Shown here: piece after piece, positions 1 through 8,324 of the stretch
Numbering within the stretch: the first letter of the stretch is position 1
How the letters are laid out: every line of letters begins with the position of its first letter
Assembly: GCF_001421805.1 (NCBI RefSeq)
Contig: NZ_LMLC01000001.1
Location: 1,054,001 to 1,118,000, forward strand
Source of the DNA: Sphingomonas sp. Leaf34
GTDB lineage: Bacteria > Pseudomonadota > Alphaproteobacteria > Sphingomonadales > Sphingomonadaceae
Reading direction: 5' to 3'
Length of the DNA: 64,000 bases
Made by a program: the position numbers and the translations under genes
The notes under the pieces: model-generated
The model's input: only the letters and a program-made list of their open reading frames with translations
Told to the model about the DNA's origin: nothing
Database searches by the model: none

Positions 1-735
1 GACATAGGCGACGACGTCCTCCGCGCCGGCTTCCTTCAGCGCCGCCGCCGCGTTGCACAGCGTGCCCGCCGAATCGACGATGTCGTCGATCAGAATGCAG
101 AAGCGCCCCTCGACCTCGCCGATGATGTTCATCACCTCCGACTCGCCCGCGCGCTCGCGGCGCTTGTCGACGATCGCGAGCGGCGCGTTGTCGAGTCGCT
201 TGGCCAGCACGCGCGCGCGGACGACGCCGCCGACGTCGGGCGACACGACCATCAGATTCTTGCCCTTGAACCGGGCGAGGATGTCCGCCGACATCACCGG
301 CGCCGCATAGAGATTGTCCGTCGGGATATCGAAGAAGCCCTGGATCTGGCCGGCATGCAGATCGACCGACAGCACGCGGTTCGCGCCCGCCACGGTGATC
401 AGGTTGGCGACCAGCTTGGCCGAGATCGGCGTGCGCGGGCCCGGCTTCCGATCCTGCCGCGCATAGCCCATATACGGGATCACCGCGGTGATGCGCCGCG
501 CCGACGCACGCTTGAGCGCGTCGATCATGATCAGCAATTCCATGAGGTTGTCGTTGGCCGGATAGCCGGTCGACTGGATCACGAACACGTCCTCGCCGCG
601 GACGTTCTCGTTGATCTCGACGAAGACCTCCTCGTCCGCGAAGCGCCGCACGCTGACGTCGGTCAGCGGAATCTCAAGATAGGCGGAGATTTCCTGCGCC
701 AGCGGCAGGTTCGAATTGCCGGTCATCAGTTTCAT
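1..735 (-). CDS. prs: Ribose-phosphate pyrophosphokinase, C-terminus cut by window edge
   Basis: Makes PRPP from ribose 5-phosphate and ATP in the cytoplasm, feeding purine, pyrimidine, histidine and NAD synthesis. The reverse strand reads [16 protein letters not shown] from ATG at 735 and stays open to the window edge, giving 245 of the usual 310 or so residues. Family landmarks are visible: a [15 protein letters not shown] stretch, the ATP-site [19 protein letters not shown], and the PRPP loop [10 protein letters not shown] close to the edge. It is divergent from gltX with a 121-bp gap in which I see no convincing promoter. The identification is secure; only the C-terminal fifth is missing. 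Confidence 0.97.
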   Translation of the reverse strand, partial: MKLMTGNSNLPLAQEISAYLEIPLTDVSVRRFADEEVFVEINENVRGEDVFVIQSTGYPANDNLMELLIMIDALKRASARRITAVIPYMGYARQDRKPGPRTPISAKLVANLITVAGANRVLSVDLHAGQIQGFFDIPTDNLYAAPVMSADILARFKGKNLMVVSPDVGGVVRARVLAKRLDNAPLAIVDKRRERAGESEVMNIIGEVEGRFCILIDDIVDSAGTLCNAAAALKEAGAEDVVAYV

Positions 736-856
736 GAAAATCTTCCCCGCTCGATCACGCGAACCCCTTAGGCGCACGAATCGCCCGGTGAAAGGCCCGG
801 TGAAAGCGTTGCAGGCAAGGGTTTGCCCGTCGCCGCACTGCTATTAGAGCAACCAC

Positions 857-2182
857 ATGACCGTGATCACCCGTTTCGCCCCCTCGCCCACCGGCCGGCT
901 CCATGTCGGCAACATCCGCACCGCGCTCCACAACTGGATGTTCGCGCGCGCGAATGGCGGAAAATTCGTGCTGCGGATCGACGATACCGACCCCGAGCGC
1001 AGCGAGGAGCGCTTCGTCGAGGCGATCCGCACCGATCTCGCCTGGCTCGGGATGACGCCCGACGCGGAGGAGCGGCAGTCGGCGCGGTTCGCGCTGTACG
1101 AGGCGCGGTTCGCGACACTGGTCGCGAGCGGGCATGTCTATCCCGCGTACGAGACGACGCAGGAACTCGATCTGAAGCGCAAGATCCAGGCCGGGCGCGG
1201 GTTGCCGCCGATCTACGACCGCGCGGCGCTCGCGCTCGACGACGCGGCACGGGCCAGGCTGGAGGCGGACGGCGTGCGGCCGCATTGGCGGTTCAAGCTC
1301 GATCACGACTCGGCGATCGCCTGGGACGACCTGATCCGCGGCCCGGCGCATTTCGAGGCGAAGACGATGAGCGATCCGGTGATCCGCCGTGCCGACGGAT
1401 CGTGGCTGTACATGCTGCCATCGGCGATCGACGATGCCGAGATGGGCGTAACGCATGTGGTGCGCGGCGAGGACCATGTGTCGAACACCGCGCTCCAGTT
1501 GCAGATGTTCGCCGCACTCGGCGTCGCGCCGCCGCGGTTTGCGCATGAGGCGTTGCTGACGGGGGCGGAGGGCAAGCTGTCCAAGCGACTCGGCTCGCTC
1601 GGCGTCGATCATTTCCGCGCGGTCGGGATCGAACCGCAAGCGGTGCGTGCGCTGCTCGCGCGGATCGGCACCAGCGATCCGGTCGAGCCGATCGCCGATG
1701 CCGCGCCGCTGATCGCGGGGTTCGACTTTGCCCGGTTCGGCCGCGCACCGGCCCGCTTCGACGAGGCCGAGCTCGCGCAACTGAACGCGCGGATTCTCCA
1801 CGCGCTGCCGTATGACGACGTGGTCGCGCGGTTGCCGGCGGGCATGGGCGCGGCCGCTTGGGACGCCGTGCGGCCCAATCTGGTGACGCTGGCGGACGCC
1901 GCGGACTGGTGGGGCGTGATCGAAGGGCCCATCGCGATCGAGAGCGATACGGACGTCGCATATCTCGACAGCGCCGTGGCGGCGGCTGCGGCGATCGACT
2001 GGTCGAGCGATCCCTGGCACGCGCTGACCGCGCGGCTGAAGGACGAGACGGGGCGCAAGGGCAAGGCGCTGTTCCTGCCGCTGCGACGCGCGCTGACCGG
2101 GCGCGATCATGGGCCGGACATGGCGGCGTTGCTGCCGCTGATCGGGCGCGAGCGGGCGCTGGAGCGACTGGCGGCGCGGTAA
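857..2182 (+). CDS. gltX: Glutamyl-tRNA synthetase, short form
   Basis: Class I aminoacyl-tRNA synthetase that charges tRNA-Glu, and in many alphaproteobacteria also tRNA-Gln for later amidation. The protein has 441 residues. The Rossmann half opens with RFAPSPTGRLHVGNIRTAL, which contains the HIGH-type signature as HVGN. LRIDDTDPERS follows, and the second class I signature appears as KLSKRLG near residue 240. It is shorter than the roughly 470-residue E. coli GltX and resembles the second GltX type of Alphaproteobacteria. Whether it discriminates between tRNA-Glu and tRNA-Gln cannot be read from this sequence. Start ATG at 857 follows a weak AGAG ribosome-binding site. Confidence 0.95.
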   Translation: MTVITRFAPSPTGRLHVGNIRTALHNWMFARANGGKFVLRIDDTDPERSEERFVEAIRTDLAWLGMTPDAEERQSARFALYEARFATLVASGHVYPAYETTQELDLKRKIQAGRGLPPIYDRAALALDDAARARLEADGVRPHWRFKLDHDSAIAWDDLIRGPAHFEAKTMSDPVIRRADGSWLYMLPSAIDDAEMGVTHVVRGEDHVSNTALQLQMFAALGVAPPRFAHEALLTGAEGKLSKRLGSLGVDHFRAVGIEPQAVRALLARIGTSDPVEPIADAAPLIAGFDFARFGRAPARFDEAELAQLNARILHALPYDDVVARLPAGMGAAAWDAVRPNLVTLADAADWWGVIEGPIAIESDTDVAYLDSAVAAAAAIDWSSDPWHALTARLKDETGRKGKALFLPLRRALTGRDHGPDMAALLPLIGRERALERLAAR

Positions 2183-2269
2183 TCAAATGGTCGCGGCGGT
2201 CGAGGGCCACGTTGCCCTCCCGCCATGCGGGGCTGGCCTAGCCGGCTCCGCGCTCCTATCTTGGCGTGC

Positions 2270-2617
2270 ATGGGCTTTTTCAGTCGTTTCACGCCGATCG
2301 TCGCCTATCGCGACCTGCGGCTCTTCCTCAGCCAACGCCGCCCGTACGAGCTGGTGTTTCTCGTCGCGGCGCTCGGTGTCACCAGCTTCCTGATCTACGC
2401 GTTCATGAAGGACTCGTACGTCGAGCAGGAATACCGCCCGAAGATCATCTATGTCGAACAATGGCCCGCGGATCGCACCGATGCGCAGATCGTCGCGCAG
2501 CAGAAGATCGACGCACCGATCAAGGCCAAGGCGCTCGCCGAGCAAAAGGCGCGCGAGGACGCGCAGCGCGCCTCGTTCAAGCGGCTGGACGACAAGCTGA
2601 AGGCGATGGGGATCTGA
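2270..2617 (+). CDS. Small single-pass membrane protein, unknown function
   Basis: A 115-residue protein starting MGFFSRFTPIVAYRDLRLF. One hydrophobic segment, at about residues 30-46 (LVFLVAALGVTSFLIYAFM), is followed by a charged tail with a lysine- and glutamate-rich helix ending KRLDDKLKAMGI. An in-frame upstream ATG at 2225 would add 15 residues of poor quality, so the start at 2270 is preferred. The stop TGA overlaps the apparent CTG start of ribD by two bases, so the two are probably co-transcribed and translationally coupled. I do not recognise a named family. Confidence 0.75.
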   Translation: MGFFSRFTPIVAYRDLRLFLSQRRPYELVFLVAALGVTSFLIYAFMKDSYVEQEYRPKIIYVEQWPADRTDAQIVAQQKIDAPIKAKALAEQKAREDAQRASFKRLDDKLKAMGI

Positions 2618-3684
2618 CTCACGCTTCGGATGCTCGGTGGATGGGCGCCGCGCTGGCGCTGGCCGAGCGGTCTCGCGGGCGGACCGCACCCAATCCCAAT
2701 GTCGGGTGCGTGATCGTCGCCGACGGTCGGATCGTGGGGGGCGGCTGGACGCAGCCGGGCGGGCGACCGCACGCCGAAGCGATGGCGCTGGCCGAGGCGG
2801 GCGCGAGGGCGCGCGGCGCTACGGCGTACGTCACGCTCGAGCCCTGCGCGCACCAGTCGCAACGCGGCCCCGCTTGCAGCGACCTGCTGATCGAGTCGGG
2901 CGTGGCACGCATCGTCGCAGCGCTCGAAGACCCCGACGTACGAACCGCCGGCCAGGGCTTTGCCCGTCTCGAGGCGGCCGACATCACCGTCGCGCGCGGC
3001 ATCCGCCCGAACGAGGCGCGTCGTTCGATGGCCGGGTTCCTGACGCGCCAGGCGCTCGGCCGCCCCCATGTTACATTGAAGCTCGCGACCTCGCTCGACG
3101 GCTGTCTCGCGATGGCGGATGGATCGAGCCGCTGGATCACCGGTCCGCAGGCCCGCGCGCATGCGCATCTCGAGCGCAGCCGGCATGAAGCGATTCTCGT
3201 CGGCCGCGGGACATACGAGGCGGACGCGCCACGACTCGACGTGCGATTGCCGGGTTTGGAAGACCGCGCGCCGAACCGCATACTTTTATCCGCCACCCTA
3301 TTTCGTCATTCCAGCGAAAGCTGGAATATCCCCGTTGGAGAAAGCGACCGAACCCCACCGGGAGACCCCAGCCTTCGCTGGGGTGACGAAATTGGGAATT
3401 GGACCGTCATCGCCGAGCCGCACGCCATCGCCACCCTGCCCAACGTCGACCACATCCTCGTGGAAGGTGGCGCGGCCGTAGCGTCGGCGTTCCTCGCGGC
3501 CGATCTGGTCGACCGGCTCCTGCTCTACCGCGCGCCGATCCTGATCGGCGGCGGCCGCCCCGCACTCCGCGATATCGGCCTCACCGACCTGGCCGAAGCG
3601 CACCAACGCTGGACACCAGTCGATGCGCGGCAACTTGGCAGCGACCGGCTCGAGGTCTACGAGCGCGAACGAAACGAGGGATAA
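2614..3684 (+). CDS. ribD: Bifunctional riboflavin deaminase-reductase RibD with an in-frame repeat insertion
   Basis: Carries out two riboflavin-pathway steps: deamination of the diaminopyrimidine and NADPH-dependent reduction of the ribosyl side chain. The zinc deaminase domain shows HAEAMAL and PCAHQSQRGPAC; the reductase half begins HVTLKLATSLDGCLA and ends with VDHILVEGG and ILIGGGRPAL. Family members carry a short D-x-R-x-M stretch before APNPNVGC, here SDARWMGAALALA. Keeping it requires starting at CTG 2614, because no ATG, GTG or TTG occurs in frame between the preceding gene and ATG 2641. Residues around 231-260 (RHSSESWNIP, then SLRWGDE) are encoded by a palindromic repeat that keeps the frame. 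The stop overlaps ribE by one base. Confidence 0.92.
   Translation: MTHASDARWMGAALALAERSRGRTAPNPNVGCVIVADGRIVGGGWTQPGGRPHAEAMALAEAGARARGATAYVTLEPCAHQSQRGPACSDLLIESGVARIVAALEDPDVRTAGQGFARLEAADITVARGIRPNEARRSMAGFLTRQALGRPHVTLKLATSLDGCLAMADGSSRWITGPQARAHAHLERSRHEAILVGRGTYEADAPRLDVRLPGLEDRAPNRILLSATLFRHSSESWNIPVGESDRTPPGDPSLRWGDEIGNWTVIAEPHAIATLPNVDHILVEGGAAVASAFLAADLVDRLLLYRAPILIGGGRPALRDIGLTDLAEAHQRWTPVDARQLGSDRLEVYERERNEG
3301..3391. repeat. Family B palindromic repeat inside ribD
   Basis: The outer arms TTTCGTCA (3301-3308) and TGACGAAA (3384-3391) are complementary, and the inner arms CCAGCGAA and TTCGCTGG also pair, so the whole element can form a long cruciform. Copies of the same design lie between genes at 11145, 20619 and 54227. 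Here it lies inside the reductase domain of ribD without a stop codon or frameshift. Confidence 0.85.
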
Positions 3685-4295
3685 TGTTTACCGGAATCGT
3701 CACCGACATCGGCACCGTCACCACCGTGGAATCGCCCGGCGAAACGCGCGTGGTCGTCTCGACCGCCTATGATACCGCCACCGTCGATCTCGGCGCGTCG
3801 ATCGCGTGCTCGGGCGTCTGCCTCACCGTCGTCGACAAGGGACCAAACTGGTTCGCGGTCGACGTCTCGGGCGAGACGATCAGCCGCACCGCCACGGATC
3901 AGTGGACGCAGGGGCGCAAGTTCAACCTGGAACGCGCGATGAAGCTCGGCGACGAGCTCGGCGGGCATATCGTCACAGGGCATGTCGACGGTCTCGGCAC
4001 CGTCGTCGCGGTGACCGAGGACGGCGGCTCGCACCGCGTCACGATCCGCGCCGGCGCCGACATTGCGCCGTTCATCGCCCCCAAGGGCTCGGTGACGGTC
4101 GACGGCGTCTCGCTCACCGTCAACACCGTTCGCGACGTCGATGGAGAGGTCGAATTCGGCCTCAACATCATCCCGCATACCTGGGCGGTCACGACGCTCG
4201 GAACGATCCACGTGGAACAGTCGGTCAACATCGAGATCGACGTCCTCGCCCGCTACCTCCAACGAATGGAGCATTACCGTGCCTCTGCCCGCTGA
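3684..4295 (+). CDS. ribE: Riboflavin synthase, alpha chain type
   Basis: Dismutates two 6,7-dimethyl-8-ribityllumazine molecules to riboflavin, the last step of the pathway. The protein has 203 residues and two lumazine-binding repeats. The first opens with the diagnostic MFTGIVTDIGTV; the second begins near residue 98 around GHIVTGHVDGLGTV. The ATG overlaps the ribD stop (TAATG), and the 3' end overlaps the GTG start of ribB by 17 bp, so the rib genes form one translationally coupled operon. Codons near the 3' end (IHVEQS) contain a degenerate parS-like palindrome. Confidence 0.96.
   Translation: MFTGIVTDIGTVTTVESPGETRVVVSTAYDTATVDLGASIACSGVCLTVVDKGPNWFAVDVSGETISRTATDQWTQGRKFNLERAMKLGDELGGHIVTGHVDGLGTVVAVTEDGGSHRVTIRAGADIAPFIAPKGSVTVDGVSLTVNTVRDVDGEVEFGLNIIPHTWAVTTLGTIHVEQSVNIEIDVLARYLQRMEHYRASAR
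4204..4219. promoter_or_regulatory. Degenerate parS-like site inside ribE
   Basis: Matches the 16-bp parS palindrome TGTTCCACGTGGAACA at 14 of 16 positions, with differences at 4204 and 4206. It lies more than 45 kb from the origin candidate. The match could be chance, or a weak ParB site. Confidence 0.35.
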
Positions 4296-5448
4296 CCGTA
4301 CCGCCGAACTGTCGCGCCTCAAGCACGGCTATCTGTCGTCGCCGGAAGAAATCATCGACGAGGCGCGCAACGGCCGGATGTTCATCCTGGTCGATGACGA
4401 GGACCGCGAGAACGAGGGCGATCTGGTCATCCCCGCGCAAATGGCGACGCCCGAGAAGATCAATTTCATGGCCAAGTTCGGCCGCGGCCTGATCTGCCTC
4501 GCGCTGACCAGGGACCGCACCGAGGAACTCGGGCTCGAGCTGATGAGCCGCAACAACGGCACCCGCCACGAAACCGCGTTCACCGTGTCGATCGAGGCGC
4601 TCGAAGGCGTCACCACGGGTATCTCGGCGGCGGATCGCGCGCGCACCATCGCGGTGGCGGTCGATGCGACCAAGGGCAAGCCGGACATCGTCACCCCAGG
4701 CCACGTGTTCCCGCTGGTCGCGCGCGACGGCGGCGTGCTGATCCGCGCGGGACATACCGAGGCGGCGGTCGACGTCGCGCGGCTCGCCGGGCTCAACCCC
4801 TCAGGCGTGATCTGCGAGATCATGAACGAGGACGGCACGATGGCGCGGATGGACGACCTCGTCACCTTCGCGCAGTTCCACAACGTCAAGATCGGCACGA
4901 TCCGCGACCTGATCGCGTATCGCCGCCGCTACGACCATCTCGTCGAGAAGCGCGCCGAGGCCAGCTTCACCTCCGAATGGGGTGGCGACTGGACCGCGCT
5001 GACGTTCTGGAACAAGGCAACGGGCACCGAGCAGGTCGCGCTGGTCAAGGGCAGGATCGACCCCGCCACGCCGACGCTCGTCCGCATGCATGCGCTGTCG
5101 CCGTTCGCCGACATCTTCGGTGAATCGGGCGATCGCGGCCGTATCCTCGCGCGCTCGATGCAGATGATCGCGGACGAGGGCGCCGGCGTGATCGTAGTCA
5201 TCAACCGCCCGCGCAGCAACACCTTCACCTCGGCGGTCATGAAAAAGGCCGGTGCGGAGATCACACCGGATATGGAGGAGCTGCGCGATTACGGCGTCGG
5301 CGCGATGATCCTTACCGAACTCGGCGTGCACGACATGGTGCTGATCACGAACACGCATCACACGCTGGTCGGACTCGACGGCTATGGCCTGTCGATCGTC
5401 GGCGAACGGCGGATCGCGTCCCTGGATACCGAAGAGAGTTCAAACTGA
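4279..5448 (+). CDS. ribB: 3,4-dihydroxy-2-butanone-4-phosphate synthase with degenerate GTP cyclohydrolase II domain
   Basis: Converts ribulose 5-phosphate to the four-carbon riboflavin precursor. The protein has 389 residues from GTG 4279. The N-terminal RibB domain (about 1-215) carries the acidic metal-site segment [12 protein letters not shown], the [16 protein letters not shown] stretch and [22 protein letters not shown]. The C-terminal half aligns with GTP cyclohydrolase II, but the zinc-binding region reads [17 protein letters not shown] and lacks all three cysteine ligands. Cyclohydrolase activity is therefore very unlikely, and a separate RibA is expected elsewhere in the genome. 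The stop overlaps ribH by one base. Confidence 0.95.
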   Translation: MPLPADRTAELSRLKHGYLSSPEEIIDEARNGRMFILVDDEDRENEGDLVIPAQMATPEKINFMAKFGRGLICLALTRDRTEELGLELMSRNNGTRHETAFTVSIEALEGVTTGISAADRARTIAVAVDATKGKPDIVTPGHVFPLVARDGGVLIRAGHTEAAVDVARLAGLNPSGVICEIMNEDGTMARMDDLVTFAQFHNVKIGTIRDLIAYRRRYDHLVEKRAEASFTSEWGGDWTALTFWNKATGTEQVALVKGRIDPATPTLVRMHALSPFADIFGESGDRGRILARSMQMIADEGAGVIVVINRPRSNTFTSAVMKKAGAEITPDMEELRDYGVGAMILTELGVHDMVLITNTHHTLVGLDGYGLSIVGERRIASLDTEESSN

Positions 5449-5870
5449 TGGCCCATCTCCTCATCGTCGAAGCGCGGTTCTACGATCACCTCAACGACCT
5501 GCTGGTCGAGGGTGCGAAGGCGGCGATCGAAGCCGCGGGCCACACGCACGAGACGATCACCGTGCCCGGCGCGCTCGAAGTTCCCGGCGCGATCGCGCTG
5601 GCGGCCGAGAGCGAAACGTTCGACGCCTATGTCGCGCTCGGCGTCGTGATCCGCGGCGAGACCTATCATTTCGAGATCGTCGCGGGCGAGAGCGCACGCG
5701 GGATCATGCAGCTGACGATGGACGGCCTGGCGATCGGCAACGGCATCCTGACCACCGAAAACGAGGCGCAGGCGCTCACGCGGGCAAAGCCGACCGAAGG
5801 CGACAAGGGCGGCGGCGCGGCGAACGCGGCGCTGGCGATGCTGGCGCTCAAGGACCGCTTCCTCGCATGA
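5448..5870 (+). CDS. ribH: 6,7-dimethyl-8-ribityllumazine synthase
   Basis: Condenses the pyrimidine and butanone-phosphate precursors to lumazine. The protein has 140 residues, a little shorter than most RibH. Visible motifs are [14 protein letters not shown], the substrate-loop [18 protein letters not shown], and [20 protein letters not shown] at 5448 overlaps the ribB stop. It is the last pathway gene of the rib operon. The GTG of the next small gene follows ten bases later, so DUF4169 may be co-transcribed. Confidence 0.97.
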   Translation: MAHLLIVEARFYDHLNDLLVEGAKAAIEAAGHTHETITVPGALEVPGAIALAAESETFDAYVALGVVIRGETYHFEIVAGESARGIMQLTMDGLAIGNGILTTENEAQALTRAKPTEGDKGGGAANAALAMLALKDRFLA

Positions 5871-5879
5871 GGTACGCGC

Positions 5880-6080
5880 GTGGGTGAAGTAATCAATCTG
5901 CGGCGCGCGCGAAAACAGCGGGCCCGGGCGGAGGCTTCCGCACGCGCGGACCAGAACCGGCAGCTGTTTGGCCGAACGGCGGCGGAAAAGACGACGGACG
6001 CAGCCGAGCACGCCCGGATCGAGGCGACGCTCGACGGCGCGCGACTCGAAACTCGCGAACCCGACAACCCCGTTCAATAA
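5880..6080 (+). CDS. DUF4169 family small basic protein
   Basis: A 66-residue protein from GTG 5880, preceded by GAGG. The pattern MGEVINLRRARKQRARAEA, then NRQLFGRTAAEKTTDAAEHAR and LDGARLE, is the characteristic sequence of DUF4169, a helical, arginine-rich alphaproteobacterial family of unknown function. It lies nine bases after ribH. The sequence gives no clue to its role beyond a basic character that could suit nucleic-acid or protein binding. Confidence 0.85.
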   Translation: MGEVINLRRARKQRARAEASARADQNRQLFGRTAAEKTTDAAEHARIEATLDGARLETREPDNPVQ

Positions 6081-6202
6081 CCTCACGCTGACGCCTCCCC
6101 CGGTGTTTATGCGGCGGGCCCCGTCCCTCCCCATCGGTGGCGAGGGACGGCCAAGCCGGTGACGCAAGGTATCGCGCCCGCTGTCCTTCGCAAAAACCCG
6201 AA

Positions 6203-6226
6203 ATCCTCCCCCGCCAGGGGGAGGAT
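6203..6226. repeat. Half copy of family A palindromic repeat
   Basis: A hairpin with a 10-bp stem, ATCCTCCCCC against GGGGGAGGAT, and a GCCA loop. It is one arm of the roughly 125-bp family A element seen whole elsewhere in the window. The rest of the 6081-6360 gap shows only a possible EcfG promoter. Confidence 0.75.
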
Positions 6227-6310
6227 TACAGGCGCGCGAGGATCGGGGCGTGGAACACGCGCGACGCTCGAAGCCGAATCCCCCGCCGCCGCCTCATCGC
6301 GCGCGCCGCA

Positions 6311-6335
6311 GGAACGTCCCGCCCGACGAACTGTT
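6311..6335 (+). promoter_or_regulatory. Possible EcfG (general stress) promoter
   Basis: GGAAC at 6311-6315 and TGTT at 6332-6335 are separated by 16 bp. The alphaproteobacterial general-stress sigma factor EcfG recognises GGAAC-N16/17-CGTT, so the -10 differs at one base. It lies 25 bp upstream of the DUF1206 start codon. This is pattern matching only. Confidence 0.3.
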
Positions 6336-6360
6336 GTGCCTGCGTAACAAGGGGGCTCTC

Positions 6361-7176
6361 ATGATCTCGGATGCAAATGCGACGTGGCTCGCCAAACTCG
6401 GCTTTGCCGCACGCGGCGTGGTCTACATCCTCGTCGGATGGTTCGCGGTCGACGCAGCATGGCACGGTGGCGAGGTCGCCGACAATCAGGGCGCGATCGG
6501 ATCGATGGCGGACGGGCCGTTCGGGCCGGTCCTGCTCGCGATCATCGCGGCCGGATTGCTCGGCTATGCGGTGTGGCGACTGACCGAAGCTGCGGCGAAC
6601 CCCGAACAGATTGGCCGCGACATCAAGGGCAGCCTCAAGCGGATCGGCCATGTCGTCAGCGGAATCGCGCATCTGATCCTCGCCTGGACCGCCGCCAAGC
6701 TCGCGCTGAAGACCGGATCGCGCGACGCGGCAGTCTCGCCCGGCGACGAGAGCGCGCGCGACTGGACCGCGTTGCTGCTCGACCAGCCCGCCGGACGGCT
6801 TCTGGTCGGTGCGGTCGCGATCGGCGTGCTGGTCGCGGCGTTCCAGCAGGCCAAAAAGGCGTGGGCCGGCGATTTCATCCACGACCTGCGCGGCGACGCG
6901 CCTGCCCCCGGCTATGTCTGCACGATGGGCCGGATCGGCTACGGCGCGCGTGCGATCGTGTTCCTGATCGTCGCCGGGTTGTTCGGCCTTGCCGCATGGA
7001 GCGCGCATGCCAGCGACGCAGGCGGCGTGGCCGATGCGCTGGAGAAGCTCCAATCGCAGCCGGGCGGCAAATGGCTGCTCGCTCTGACCGGGCTCGGCCT
7101 GGCGTTGTTCGGCGCCTATTCGCTCGTCGAGGCGCGCTTTCGCAGACTCCATGTGGACCTGCCCGGGACCGATTGA
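6361..7176 (+). CDS. DUF1206 family integral membrane protein
   Basis: A 271-residue inner-membrane protein with three related two-helix repeats. Each opens with a similar phrase: LGFAARGVVYILVGWFA, IGHVVSGIAHLILAWTA and IGYGARAIVFLIVAGLF. This triple-repeat pattern defines DUF1206, whose function is unknown. ATG 6361 has a good ribosome-binding site (AAGGGGG); an upstream in-frame ATG at 6250 would add a proline- and arginine-rich leader unlike the family. A possible EcfG promoter lies upstream, which would make it a stress gene. Confidence 0.88.
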   Translation: MISDANATWLAKLGFAARGVVYILVGWFAVDAAWHGGEVADNQGAIGSMADGPFGPVLLAIIAAGLLGYAVWRLTEAAANPEQIGRDIKGSLKRIGHVVSGIAHLILAWTAAKLALKTGSRDAAVSPGDESARDWTALLLDQPAGRLLVGAVAIGVLVAAFQQAKKAWAGDFIHDLRGDAPAPGYVCTMGRIGYGARAIVFLIVAGLFGLAAWSAHASDAGGVADALEKLQSQPGGKWLLALTGLGLALFGAYSLVEARFRRLHVDLPGTD

Positions 7177-7222
7177 GACGAGCCGATAGCGGATTGTTAA
7201 GGCGCGGATGCTAAGGGGCTGC

Positions 7223-7597
7223 ATGTACACGATCGGCTTCGACGTCCCGAACAAGACCCTGACGATCGTTACCGAAGGATTCTGGTCGGTCGCGACGACC
7301 GCGGTGTTCTCGGCAGAGTTGCTCGCGCGCGGCACCGCGGCGCGCCTGTATCACGGACGGTTCGTCGTGCTCGCCGATCTGCGCAAGGCGGCGATCCAGC
7401 CGTTGAAGGTGGTCGACGCGCTCGAGGCGATGATGCCCAAGGCGTTGAAGGTGACGTCCGCGCCGATCGCGGCGGTCGTCGCCTCGCATCTGGCCAAGCT
7501 TCAGACCGAACGCTATCTGAAGGCGGCGAACTGCCGGACGTTCCTCGATATCGACGCAGCGCGCGCCTGGCTGGCAAGCGACCACCACCCCGTCTGA
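7223..7597 (+). CDS. SpoIIAA/STAS-like small protein
   Basis: A 124-residue soluble protein starting MYTIGFDVPNKTLTIVTEGFWS. The beta-strand opening, then VLADLRKAAIQP and a final segment FLDIDAARAWLAS, resemble SpoIIAA-like proteins with a STAS-type fold. ATG 7223 is preferred over ATG 7208 because AAGGGG sits seven bases upstream. Its partner is unknown. It follows the DUF1206 gene by 46 bp on the same strand. Confidence 0.65.
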   Translation: MYTIGFDVPNKTLTIVTEGFWSVATTAVFSAELLARGTAARLYHGRFVVLADLRKAAIQPLKVVDALEAMMPKALKVTSAPIAAVVASHLAKLQTERYLKAANCRTFLDIDAARAWLASDHHPV

Positions 7598-7604
7598 CGA
7601 AGTT

Positions 7605-8099
7605 TTAGTCCTGCGGGGCCATGTCCCGCAACGCCGCTTCGACCTCTTCGACCGTGATGCCGAACGCGCCGGCCAGCCCCGACACCGACGCACCTCGATC
7701 GGCAAGCGTGCGGATTCGCGCGGTGTCGACAAGCGTCTTGTAGCTGCGCGTGTCGCGCTCCGTCTTCGTCTCCGCACCGCTGCGGGCGAGCGCGCCGGAG
7801 CGGCGCCGCTTGGAGATCTTCAGTGCCTCGACGTCGTTCGTCGGCGGTGCATCGAGCCGCGCCTGGATACGCTGTCCTTCCTCGATCCGCCGCGTCTCCC
7901 GCGCGCGCTCGCGCTCCTGCGACTGGAGGTCACGCTGGGCTGCGCGGGATTCGGATCGCTGTTCGGAGGCGGCAAGCCGCTCCTTCGCGCGCTGCTCGCG
8001 GTCCTTCGCGCGCTCCTCGGCGCGGCGCGCGGCGCGGTCGGCGGTACCGGGCATCAGCGGCCCCGTCCCCCTGCCCCCGCTCGGCCAACCGTCGGTCAT
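7605..8099 (-). CDS. Coiled-coil protein with possible C-terminal helix-turn-helix
   Basis: A 164-residue protein. Residues 20-85 are almost entirely charged helix rich in arginine, glutamate and glutamine (DRAARRAEERAKDREQRAKE), a likely coiled coil. A C-terminal segment at about 125-160 (IRTLADRGASVSGLAGAFGI, then TVEEVEAAL) resembles a small helix-turn-helix. A later start at MPGTADRA (8054) is also possible. The gene is convergent with the SpoIIAA-like gene, eight bases apart. I do not recognise the family. Confidence 0.6.
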   Translation of the reverse strand: MTDGWPSGGRGTGPLMPGTADRAARRAEERAKDREQRAKERLAASEQRSESRAAQRDLQSQERERARETRRIEEGQRIQARLDAPPTNDVEALKISKRRRSGALARSGAETKTERDTRSYKTLVDTARIRTLADRGASVSGLAGAFGITVEEVEAALRDMAPQD

Positions 8100-8200
8100 G
8101 CGTCATCCTGTCGTCACCGGTGCGCCCTCAGCGGCGCGGAAGCGCGCTGCTAGGCGATGGCGTCGCCGGTGACTAGGGGCCGCCCTTTACGGCCCCCCAC

Positions 8201-8310
8201 CGGGAAGTGTGCCGAAGGTGACGGAGGGGGAGGACACCAAACCAGGATGCGCGCGTGCTTCCCCGTCCGTCAGGCTGGCGCCTGCAACCTCCCCCTTGCG
8301 GGGGAGGATC
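8201..8310. repeat. Family A palindromic repeat, diverged copy
   Basis: Contains the diagnostic CCGAAGGTGACGGAGGGGGAGG, arm of about 22 bases around 8213-8234 and the terminal hairpin CCTCCCCCTTGCGGGGGAGG at 8287-8306. The left hairpin is degraded. It fills most of the gap between the coiled-coil gene and the Old Yellow Enzyme gene. Confidence 0.7.
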
Positions 8311-8324
8311 GGGCGTGAGCCGGG

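Noticed and set aside
2183-2270. FMN riboswitch before the riboflavin genes
   Set aside because: No conserved RFN helices in the short gap; ribD follows a coupled small gene.
3772-4492. Alternative plus-strand frame across ribE and ribB (from 3806)
   Set aside because: Histidine- and arginine-rich shadow of the true frames, which carry family motifs.
8201-8310. CRISPR array from repeated CTCCCCC units
   Set aside because: Units are dispersed palindromes without regular spacers, and no cas gene is in the window.
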